NCBI GenBank assembly: GCA_964396245.1
Contig: CAYNEO010000007.1
Span: 1-64,000, forward strand
Length of the DNA stretch: 64,000 nucleotides
From: CAYNEO01 sp964396245
GTDB taxonomy: Bacteria; Zixibacteria; MSB-5A5; GN15; FEB-12
Direction of reading: 5' to 3'
A program made the translations under genes and the position numbers. The notes below the pieces were generated by a model, which was not told where the DNA came from, did not search any database, and saw nothing but the letters and a program-made list of their open reading frames with translations. Positions within the stretch are counted from its first letter, which is position 1, and each line of letters begins with the position of its first letter. Positions 57,640 through 64,000 of this stretch are shown one piece after another.

Positions 57640-60381
57640 ATGACAGAGAACACGCACAGTTCGAACCGGACGGCCGATAAAAGGTTTTGGTGGGCAATCC
57701 TTATTCTCGTCCTTTTGCCAATCTATCTGCCGGTTGATTCGTCGGCGCAATACTTCGGCCGAAACAAAATCCAGTACCAGAGTTTTCAGTTCAAGACGCT
57801 CGAGACCGAACACTTCAAAATTTACTACTATCCCGAGGAGCTGGAAGCGGCAACGGACGGCGGTCGCATGGCCGAAAGATGGTACGAACGCTACGCCAAG
57901 TTGTTCGACCACCAGCTGGAACCGGGACAGCCGATCGTCTTCTACGCCAACCAGGCGGACTTCGAGCAAACCAATGTCATCAGCGGCCTCATAAGCCAGG
58001 GAACGGGAGGAGTGACCGAGGGGCTGAAAGACCGTGTCGTTATCCCGTTTACCGGCGATTACCAGCAAAACAACCACGTTATCGGTCATGAACTTGTCCA
58101 CGCGTTTCAATACAGCATCATGAAGAAGGGCAGCCGGCAGGTATTCAGTTCGCGGCAAATGCCCTTATGGTTTATCGAGGGGATGGCGGAGTATCTTTCA
58201 ATCGGGCGAGATGATCCGTTGACCGCCATGTGGCTGAGGGACGCGGTCCTGAACGACGATGTTCCCAGCTTCGACCAGATGTCCCGAAATGCAAAGTATT
58301 TCCCATACCGATGGGGACAGGCGTTCTGGGCATGGATAACGGGTATGAAGGGGGACGCCGTGGTGCCCGAGTTGTTCCGCGCGGTCCAGCGCACCGATTG
58401 GGACAAGGCTTTCCAGCACGTGATGTCCCAATCTCCGGATTCGCTTTCCGATCAATGGCGGCAGGCCGTAATCGACGAATACAAGCCCCAGCTGGAGGGC
58501 CGCACCAAACCCGATGAGATCGGCAAAAAGCTGATGGCCGGCAAGCACGCATTCAACATGTCGCCGTCGATCGGTCCCGACGGAAAATACATGGCGGTCA
58601 TCTCGCAAAAAGACGTGTTCACGCTCGACCTTTTTCTGGTCGATGCCCGGACCGGAAAAATCGTCGATAAACTGGTAAGTTCAAATACCGACGCACACTT
58701 TGACGCCCTTCGTTTCATCAATTCAGCCGGCACCTGGTCTCCCGACGGCCAGAAACTCGCGTTTGTCGTCTTCAAGGACGGCAACAACGCCATCGCATTT
58801 TTGGACGTCAAATCGAGGAAACTAGAACGCACGGTTACACCGACTGACATGGATGCCATGACGAACCTCGCATGGTCGCCGGATGGACGCTATGTGGCGA
58901 TTTCGGGCTCCCACGGCGGTATCGGCAACCTCTATCTGTACGATATACAGGATCAGAGCTTTCGGCAATTGACCAATGATCGGTATGCGCAGATGGAACC
59001 GGCATGGTCTCCCGACAGCCGGACGCTCGCGTATGTGACTGATCAGGTTCCGGGAACGAATTTCGACTCGCTGACTTTCGCCAAGGTAAAGATAGCGCTT
59101 TTGGATGTGGAGTCAGGACACACGAGCCTGATCAATCTGGCTGACAGCGCCAAGATGATCAATCCGCAGTATTCGCCGGACGGTCGCAGTCTCTATTTCA
59201 TCTCGGATCCCGACGGCTTTAGCGACCTGTACCGGTATTCTTTTGACGACAGTTTGTTTTATCGCATTACCACTATTGCTACCGGCGTCAGCGGACTGAC
59301 CGAACTCTCACCCGCTATGTCGGTGGCCGCCAAAACCGGCAGGATGGTGTTTACGGTTTTCAACAATACCAATTATGACGTCCTCTCGTTGGACTCGTCG
59401 GAGACCAGTGGGACACCTATCAGCCCCGGCGCGCAGGTAGTCGACATAGGCGGTTTCCTTCCCTACGCGAATGAGAAGACTTCAGTTACGGAATACCTCC
59501 AACAGCCGGAAGCCGGCCTGGTGAGTGGAAAAAATTTCAAGGTCAAGAAATACAACCCGTCACTGAGTCTCGATTATGTTGGTCAGACCGGGATTGGGCT
59601 TGCGGTAGACAGGTTTGGTACCTCGCTCGGCGGCGGCGTCGCGTTCCTTTTCAGCGACATGCTGGGCAACCGCGTGCTGGGTCTGGATGCCTTTATCAAC
59701 GGTACCGTCAAGGACGTAGGTGGCGATGCGTTCTATCTGAACCAGTCACATCGCCTTAACTGGGGCGTATCAGCCGGACATATACCTTACCAGACCCTGG
59801 ACTTCTACACGGAACCTGACACGGCCACTGTCAACGGTACGACTTATGCCGCGACGACCACGAATCTTATCCGGCAACGGGTGTACCTGGATGCGGCGTC
59901 ATTCATCGGGTCATACCCGTTTTCGACCAACCGCCGCCTCGAGTTTGCAACGGGCTTCACTCATGTGGGTTACAGCAATGAAATCGAAAGTATCACGGAT
60001 GTGAGCGGACTCGTGGTAAGGGATAACAAGGAGAGTATCCCGGCGCCTTCGGGACTTTACCTGTGGCAGACCTCGCTCGCTTATGTCGGCGATTATTCGT
60101 TCTTTGGCTTNNNNNNNNNNNNNNNNNNNNNNNNNNNNNNNNNNNNNNNNNNNNNNNNNNNNNNNNNNNNNNNNNNNNNNNNNNNNNNNNNNNNNNNNNN
60201 NNNNNNNNNNACCTGGAAAATCACGGAACGTTCGAACAAGCGAATCCCCGTGTTCAGCGCCGGTGTGGCAAGTCGGTTCAACATCCTGGGCATCCTGGTA
60301 GCGCAGGTGTATATGGCGTTTCCGTTCCAGAGACCGGACAAGACAACCCAGTGGGGCTTTGTGATCGCCCCCGGATGGTAA
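57640..60381 (+). CDS. Surface protein: metallopeptidase-like domain, PD40 propeller, outer-membrane barrel (contains gap)
   Basis: 913 codons if the 100 N at 60111-60210 keep the frame; that is not certain. A signal segment (WWAILILVLLPIYLPVDSSA) is followed by a gluzincin-like domain with zinc motif HELVH (His150, His154) and downstream Glu180 in WFIEGMAEYLS. A TolB/PD40 beta-propeller with repeated SPDG/SPDS blades (for example AWSPDGRYVAISG, YSPDGRSLYFIS) spans about 300-590. The C-terminal 300 residues look like an outer-membrane beta-barrel of the surface-antigen type, ending in an aromatic residue (APGW). It could degrade or sense peptides at the cell surface. Similar proteins occur in FCB-group bacteria. 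Confidence 0.78.
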   Translation: MTENTHSSNRTADKRFWWAILILVLLPIYLPVDSSAQYFGRNKIQYQSFQFKTLETEHFKIYYYPEELEAATDGGRMAERWYERYAKLFDHQLEPGQPIVFYANQADFEQTNVISGLISQGTGGVTEGLKDRVVIPFTGDYQQNNHVIGHELVHAFQYSIMKKGSRQVFSSRQMPLWFIEGMAEYLSIGRDDPLTAMWLRDAVLNDDVPSFDQMSRNAKYFPYRWGQAFWAWITGMKGDAVVPELFRAVQRTDWDKAFQHVMSQSPDSLSDQWRQAVIDEYKPQLEGRTKPDEIGKKLMAGKHAFNMSPSIGPDGKYMAVISQKDVFTLDLFLVDARTGKIVDKLVSSNTDAHFDALRFINSAGTWSPDGQKLAFVVFKDGNNAIAFLDVKSRKLERTVTPTDMDAMTNLAWSPDGRYVAISGSHGGIGNLYLYDIQDQSFRQLTNDRYAQMEPAWSPDSRTLAYVTDQVPGTNFDSLTFAKVKIALLDVESGHTSLINLADSAKMINPQYSPDGRSLYFISDPDGFSDLYRYSFDDSLFYRITTIATGVSGLTELSPAMSVAAKTGRMVFTVFNNTNYDVLSLDSSETSGTPISPGAQVVDIGGFLPYANEKTSVTEYLQQPEAGLVSGKNFKVKKYNPSLSLDYVGQTGIGLAVDRFGTSLGGGVAFLFSDMLGNRVLGLDAFINGTVKDVGGDAFYLNQSHRLNWGVSAGHIPYQTLDFYTEPDTATVNGTTYAATTTNLIRQRVYLDAASFIGSYPFSTNRRLEFATGFTHVGYSNEIESITDVSGLVVRDNKESIPAPSGLYLWQTSLAYVGDYSFFGXXXXXXXXXXXXXXXXXXXXXXXXXXXXXXXXXXTWKITERSNKRIPVFSAGVASRFNILGILVAQVYMAFPFQRPDKTTQWGFVIAPGW
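60111..60210. other. Assembly gap (100 N)
   Basis: A second placeholder of exactly 100 N, inside the outer-membrane-barrel part of the gene at 57640. Real distance unknown. Confidence 0.95.
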
Positions 60382-60738
60382 TCGACGGCCCTCCGACGGG
60401 TATAAGTCGGCGCAAATTATGACAGGGCGAAACGCGTGAGAAAAAAGCCCGGTTTGAGACTGTAAGAGGGAACATTGGTGCAGTTTACGGCATTAATTAG
60501 TTCGATAGTTACACAGACAGTGATTCGTCTGTACAGCGCGAGAACGTTTCGGCGTAGCGCAGTCTTTTCTTCCATCTCGCCGGCGGGGCCGACTTCCCGC
60601 TTTTCAATCCAGCATCTCCATCGATTATGTGCAGCTACAGAAGCCTACTTTCTGAAGATAACGAGACAGGCTGAAATGCTCACTGTGCGGACGCAATCCG
60701 TGAGTTGACCGTGGTACTGAGCGAAAAGGAGGTTCGTT
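60382..60738. other. Non-coding interval before hsp20
   Basis: 357 bp without a convincing gene. I looked for a CIRCE element and for a ROSE-type thermosensor and did not recognise either. AGGAGG lies 6 nt before the hsp20 ATG. No good -10/-35 pair was found, so hsp20 may depend on an alternative sigma factor. Confidence 0.35.
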
Positions 60739-61182
60739 ATGGCTTACGTACCAACTGTAAAATCTCGGAACCGGCTGGATTGGCCGGCATCGCTGCTCAA
60801 CAGGTTTATGGACGACGTGTTCAGCACGCCCACGTGGGATATATCGGAATCTGACTGGCTGCCGAGAGCCGATGTGCATCAGACCGACTCCAGTTATGTC
60901 ATTGAAATGGATCTTCCGGGAATCGACAAAAAGGATGTCAAGGTCACCTATGCCGACAATGTCCTGACTGTCAGCGGCGAACGGAAAACTGAGACGAAAA
61001 CCGATGACGACAATTACCATCGGATCGAACGATCGGTCGGCTCGTTTTGCCGGACATTTCGTCTGCCGAAAGCGGTCGATGCCGGAAAAATCGATGCAAC
61101 GGCCAAAAACGGGGTGCTGAAGATAACCGTCCCGGTAAGCAAAGAGGCCAAACCCAAAGAGGTCAACGTTGACATTCATTGA
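60739..61182 (+). CDS. Hsp20-family small heat shock protein
   Basis: 147 residues with an alpha-crystallin domain: LPRADVHQTDSSYVIEMDLP, GIDKKDVKVTYADNVLTVSG, GSFCRTFRLPKAVDAGKIDA and the end of the core, NGVLKITVPVSKE. The N-terminal arm holds FMDDVFSTPTW, and the C-terminus lacks a clear I-x-I motif (it ends KPKEVNVDIH, with VDI possibly serving). It is an ATP-independent holdase forming oligomers. The ATG at 60739 has AGGAGG 6 nt upstream. It lies inside the envelope/stress cluster. An imperfect hairpin (61204-61236) after the stop might end the transcript. Confidence 0.94.
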   Translation: MAYVPTVKSRNRLDWPASLLNRFMDDVFSTPTWDISESDWLPRADVHQTDSSYVIEMDLPGIDKKDVKVTYADNVLTVSGERKTETKTDDDNYHRIERSVGSFCRTFRLPKAVDAGKIDATAKNGVLKITVPVSKEAKPKEVNVDIH

Positions 61183-61203
61183 CCCGGCCGGCTTACGGGC
61201 GAC

Positions 61204-61236
61204 AGAGAATGCGATCCATGAATGCTCGCACTCTCT
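61204..61236 (+). terminator. Weak hairpin after hsp20
   Basis: AGAGAATGCGA (61204-61214) and TCGCACTCTCT (61226-61236) pair over 11 positions with one mismatch and an 11-nt loop. There is no U tract, so termination is uncertain. Confidence 0.35.
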
Positions 61237-61324
61237 GATGGATTTCCGGGCTGACCGGGGCGGGTTTCGCCTGTGGCCGGTCGTCCCGGTGACGTAAACT
61301 CATTCGGGAAGGAGGCAGTTCCTC

Positions 61325-61729
61325 ATGTTCTTTTGGGATTTAGTAGTCGCGTTTTTCATAGCGCTCATTATCAGTGTGATTCTCGGGGGCGCATACGGCT
61401 GGGAACGGCCGGATCGACCGGGAATCGGATCCTCTATAGTTTTCCTATTCATTATCCTGTTTCTCGCCACCTGGGCGGGCGGAGTCTGGATTACGCCTTT
61501 CGGACCGGCTGCGTGGGGCGTTTTTTGGCTGCCGTTTCTCGTAGTGGGGATAATCGTCGCATTTCTGATCGTCGCGCTGGTACCGAGCAGCCGACGCCGA
61601 CCGCGAACGCGAAAGGAAGCGGCCCAACAGGCAGAAGAAGAGCGAGAAGCCACTTCCATGATCGGCGGATTGTTCTGGTTCTTCATCATTCTGTTGATTA
61701 TCGCGATCATTGCCGGATATATCTGGTAG
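61325..61729 (+). CDS. Small membrane protein (copy 2 of a paralogous pair)
   Basis: 134 residues, four hydrophobic helices: DLVVAFFIALIISVILGGAY, SSIVFLFIILFLATWAGGVW, FWLPFLVVGIIVAFLIVALV, and IGGLFWFFIILLIIAIIAG. The third loop is Arg/Glu-rich (SSRRRPRTRKEAAQQAEEE). It matches 56339-56737 in length, helix order and the WAGG-x-WI core. GGGAAGGAGG precedes the ATG. Function unknown. Its place after hsp20 and the PRC/BON genes suggests it belongs to the same stress response. Confidence 0.7.
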   Translation: MFFWDLVVAFFIALIISVILGGAYGWERPDRPGIGSSIVFLFIILFLATWAGGVWITPFGPAAWGVFWLPFLVVGIIVAFLIVALVPSSRRRPRTRKEAAQQAEEEREATSMIGGLFWFFIILLIIAIIAGYIW

Positions 61730-61862
61730 GTACGCGGGAACAGTCGACATAAGGGGTCGGGGCCTGTCCTTCCCCAGTTAATTAACCGGCGCCGCAAAAG
61801 AAGGGCTTATCACCGGCGCCAAGGGAGCTAACCGTTAGACAGACTGAAGGACGACTAAAACG

Positions 61863-62294
61863 ATGCGGATAAGACTTGGGCGACATGAATTCGAGGGGCC
61901 GTACGTTTCGAGCGAACGCTTGCACGATTGGCCGGGTGTTTATGCAATCATTAGCATTACCAGCGGCGTGACGACCGTCATAGACGTGGCCGCGACGGAC
62001 CGAGTTAAAAAACATGTGCAGCATCCTGATAAGGTGGACGAATGGCGAGAAATCGCTCGCGGCCGGGGTATCGGTGTCGCCGTCATGTATACGCACGGTA
62101 TGCCGGCGCAGCACCGGCAGGCCATTGAAAATGATGTCCGCGATCATGTGCCTGTCATATGCAAACGGGCTGACGGTGATAGCAGGGCACTGCCGCCGGC
62201 AAAACCCGAGAGCGAGCAAACCACTTCCGGGAGCGTGGCTCTCGCGAGAGTCACCCCGGCCATCGACACCGGTGGCGGATTAAACCCGATCTGA
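61863..62294 (+). CDS. Uncharacterised protein with GIY-YIG-like core
   Basis: 143 residues, soluble. After GPYVSSERLHDWPGVYAIIS comes TTVIDVAATDRVKKHVQHPD, and then WREIARGRGIGVAVMYTHGM and QHRQAIENDVRDHV. GVY plus VID at the right spacing, then an Arg/Lys-rich helix and a Glu in the last helix, look like a divergent GIY-YIG nuclease fold; I rate this a weak match. About 45 C-terminal residues are low in hydrophobics and probably disordered. It stands alone between the membrane protein and treT. No SD stronger than an A/G-rich stretch is seen. Confidence 0.5.
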   Translation: MRIRLGRHEFEGPYVSSERLHDWPGVYAIISITSGVTTVIDVAATDRVKKHVQHPDKVDEWREIARGRGIGVAVMYTHGMPAQHRQAIENDVRDHVPVICKRADGDSRALPPAKPESEQTTSGSVALARVTPAIDTGGGLNPI

Positions 62295-62475
62295 CCGTCG
62301 GGAAACGTATAATTCCAAGGTGCGCCTTTCACACCTACTCTACAGTCTCGCAGTAAGTTATCTGAGTTTCCAGTGAACAAATCGTGGCGAAATGCATTTA
62401 GTATAGTATAGGCAATCTTCTGGCATACCACCCTCTCGCCAAGCCGAGACCAACTAGTCGCAGGAAGGACTCAGT

Positions 62476-62544
62476 ATGACATCGCTGTGCAATATTCATT
62501 CGCTACAACCGTCACGATTGGAAACTTGGGCAGGTAGGTTATGA
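62476..62544 (+). CDS. Possible 22-codon upstream ORF coupled to treT
   Basis: ATG 62476 has GGAAGGA 6 nt upstream, a better SD than treT's own. The frame (MTSLCNIHSLQPSRLETWAG, then RL) ends in TGA that overlaps the treT ATG as ATGA. This is the arrangement expected for translational coupling or a regulatory leader peptide. It may also be chance. Confidence 0.4.
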   Translation: MTSLCNIHSLQPSRLETWAGRL

Positions 62545-63797
62545 TATTCGATGATGATGCGAACGATTCGGTGGATGCGCCTCATAGAATCGCAACGGCG
62601 GAAGACTACGCGCAGTTCGTCGGCGACGAAACGGTCGAGCGGATACTCAACAAGGCAAAACCGCTGAGTGATATTCACGCCGTTCATGTCAACTCGACCA
62701 TGTACGGCGGAGGGGTGGCAAAAATGCTTTCCTCTTTTGCCCTTCTCATGAACAGCGTGGGCATCAGGACCGGGTGGCGTGCTATCCAGGGCTCACCCGA
62801 CTATTTCAGCACGACCAAAAAGATTCACAACGCTCTTCAGGGTGGCGATATCGACCTGACCGATCGCAAGAAACAGATTTATGAGTACGTTATCGAGGAA
62901 AATTCGATCCGAAACCATCTCGACCATGATATCGTCATGATTCATGACCCCCAGCCCCTGCCCATGGTCAACCACTACAAGAAACGCGGTCCCTGGATCT
63001 GGCGATGCCACATCGATCTGAGTCAACCGAACCGGGAAGTTTGGGAATACCTCAAGCCGTTTATCGAAAAGTACGATGCAGTGGTGCTGACGCTCGAAGA
63101 CTATCGTCAAAATCTCGATACGCCGCAGATATTTATCCAGCCGGCCATAGACCCATTCTGCACGACCAACATCGATCTGTCCGAGGACGAGGTTGACGAG
63201 CGGCTCGATCATTATGACATTCCGACCGACTTGCCGCTGGTGGTTCAGATTTCGCGCTTCGACAGATGGAAAGACCCGAAGGGTGTCATCGAGGCGTTCA
63301 AGAAGGCTCGAAAAGAGACCGATGCCACGCTGGTGTTACTGGGAAATGTGGCCACCGACGATCCGGAGGGCGATCAGGTCTACCAGTCGCTGATGGATCA
63401 GCGTGAGGACCGGATTCTCATATTGAGCCATCAGGACACAGCACTGGTTAACGCTCTCCAGCGGCGTGCCGCGGTCGTACTGCAGAAGTCGCTTCGGGAG
63501 GGATTCGGCCTGACAGTGGCCGAAGCCATGTGGAAAGGGGCTGCGGTCATTGGCGGTAACGTCGGGGGTATTCGTAAACAAATTGACGACGGCGAGAACG
63601 GATTTCTCGTCTCTTCGGTGGACGAAGCTGCACAGCGTATCGTGCAGTTGCTCAAAGACGAGAAACTTCGAAAGCAAATAGGCGAAAAAGCCCGGCAAAC
63701 TGTCAAACAACGTTATCTATTATCGCGATATCTCGAGGAATATCTCGACCTCTTCAGATCATTCGAGACAACCTATCATGTCAGAGGATACAACTGA
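62541..63797 (+). CDS. treT: Trehalose glycosyltransferring synthase TreT
   Basis: 418 residues, GT4 glycosyltransferase of the TreT type. The N-terminal domain has HAVHVNSTMYGGGVAKMLSS, FSTTKKIHNALQGG, HDIVMIHDPQPLPMVNHYKK and PWIWRCHIDLSQPNREVWEY, which are close to archaeal TreT. The C-terminal half has VVQISRFDRWKDPKGVIEAF, the nucleotide-sugar site LQKSLREGFGLTVAEAMWKG, and GGNVGGIRKQI. It makes trehalose from a nucleoside-diphosphate glucose and glucose in one step. It is consistent with osmotic or desiccation protection alongside the BON and Hsp20 genes. Its ATG at 62541 overlaps the stop of a short upstream frame. Confidence 0.93.
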   Translation: MIFDDDANDSVDAPHRIATAEDYAQFVGDETVERILNKAKPLSDIHAVHVNSTMYGGGVAKMLSSFALLMNSVGIRTGWRAIQGSPDYFSTTKKIHNALQGGDIDLTDRKKQIYEYVIEENSIRNHLDHDIVMIHDPQPLPMVNHYKKRGPWIWRCHIDLSQPNREVWEYLKPFIEKYDAVVLTLEDYRQNLDTPQIFIQPAIDPFCTTNIDLSEDEVDERLDHYDIPTDLPLVVQISRFDRWKDPKGVIEAFKKARKETDATLVLLGNVATDDPEGDQVYQSLMDQREDRILILSHQDTALVNALQRRAAVVLQKSLREGFGLTVAEAMWKGAAVIGGNVGGIRKQIDDGENGFLVSSVDEAAQRIVQLLKDEKLRKQIGEKARQTVKQRYLLSRYLEEYLDLFRSFETTYHVRGYN

Positions 63798-63863
63798 GCT
63801 TTGACATTCAAATATAAGCCAGTCGATTCGAAAGAAAAAATCGCACAAAAGGAGAGTCACACT

Positions 63864-64000
63864 ATGGCTCGAAAATCATTCGTGGTTTGGCCCGTACTGA
63901 TTCTTGCAGGCGTCGCGTTGCTGTCTCTGAGTGGATGTGGTGTAAAGGAACAGAAAGAGGTTCTCGAACAGGATTTGGCCGAGAAAAAGACGGAACTTCA
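63864..64000 (+). CDS. Lipoprotein with coiled coil (N-terminal part)
   Basis: Starts at ATG 63864 with AAAGGAG upstream and runs off the window after 45 codons. MARKSFVVWPVLILAGVALL leads to the lipobox LSGC, so it is an exported lipoprotein. The mature start (GVKEQKEVLEQDLAEKKTEL) has heptad-like charged residues, suggesting a coiled coil such as in Lpp/OmpA-type or YbgF-like proteins. The rest is not visible. Confidence 0.7.
   Translation, partial: MARKSFVVWPVLILAGVALLSLSGCGVKEQKEVLEQDLAEKKTEL

Noticed and set aside
60382..60738. CIRCE or ROSE heat-shock control of hsp20
   Set aside because: No TTAGCACTC-N9-GAGTGCTAA repeat and no hairpin that sequesters the AGGAGG was found.
1..64000. 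tRNA, rRNA, CRISPR arrays, insertion sequences, prophage
   Set aside because: No cloverleaf-like segment, repeat-spacer pattern, transposase, integrase or terminal inverted repeat was recognised on reading either strand by eye; a dedicated tRNA/ncRNA scan was not possible.

Overview
The window is a 64 kb piece of a Gram-negative bacterial chromosome, scaffolded across two runs of exactly 100 N (32975-33074 and 60111-60210). It is mid-to-high GC and densely coded, with -35/-10 promoters close to the sigma70 consensus (TTGACA, N16-17, TATAxT-like) and good Shine-Dalgarno sites. The gene mix (many two-component genes, a nine-haem cytochrome with a Rieske/cytochrome b pair, PD40/outer-membrane proteins, ergothioneine genes, TreT) would fit a candidate phylum near Desulfobacterota or the FCB group, for example Zixibacteria. 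No rRNA or other phylogenetic marker was used, so that placement is a guess.

Layout. 1-6.7 kb: a cut-off Bax inhibitor-1-like membrane protein, a DUF1287 exported protein, a CPA2-type cation/proton antiporter, and a sensor kinase with an NtrC-type sigma54 activator. 6.9-13.3 kb: an ergothioneine locus, with an ABC transporter whose permease is fused to its binding domain (EgtV/EgtU-like), EgtB, EgtD and a flavoprotein disulfide reductase. 13.7-26.9 kb: a two-armed signalling and transport island. The right-facing arm is CBS protein, SLC13 permease, kinase-like/BON-like/REC fusion, Cache histidine kinase, REC, degenerate kinase, REC and a FolE2-like protein that has lost its catalytic residues. 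The left-facing arm is Cache histidine kinase, two tandem CBS proteins, a REC domain fused directly to an SLC13 permease, and REC. The arms meet at 21.35 kb. This is the best candidate for an undescribed system.

27.0-33.3 kb: a redox operon with a NuoF-GltD fusion, a NuoG-like iron-sulfur protein and an archaeal-type glutamate synthase FMN domain lacking a glutaminase domain, preceded by a zinc-ribbon protein interrupted by a gap. 33.9-38.4 kb: an Lrp regulator with an EamA exporter, then a Rieske, cytochrome b and nine-haem cytochrome c operon. 38.7-40.9 kb: a lipoprotein prolyl oligopeptidase. 41.0-48.8 kb: a complete trpEGDCFBA-aroF operon. Its leader encodes a 42-residue peptide with Trp-Trp-Arg-Trp and ends in a 17-bp terminator hairpin with a U tract, so it is a classical attenuator. 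48.9-52.1 kb: a PAS histidine kinase with two response regulators.

52.5-64 kb: an envelope/stress cluster with SpoVG, two double PRC-barrel proteins, an ECF-like sigma factor, a coiled-coil protein, a six-BON periplasmic protein, two small paralogous membrane proteins, a PD40/metallopeptidase outer-membrane protein, Hsp20, trehalose synthase TreT and a cut-off lipoprotein. I saw no rRNA, tRNA, CRISPR array or transposase.
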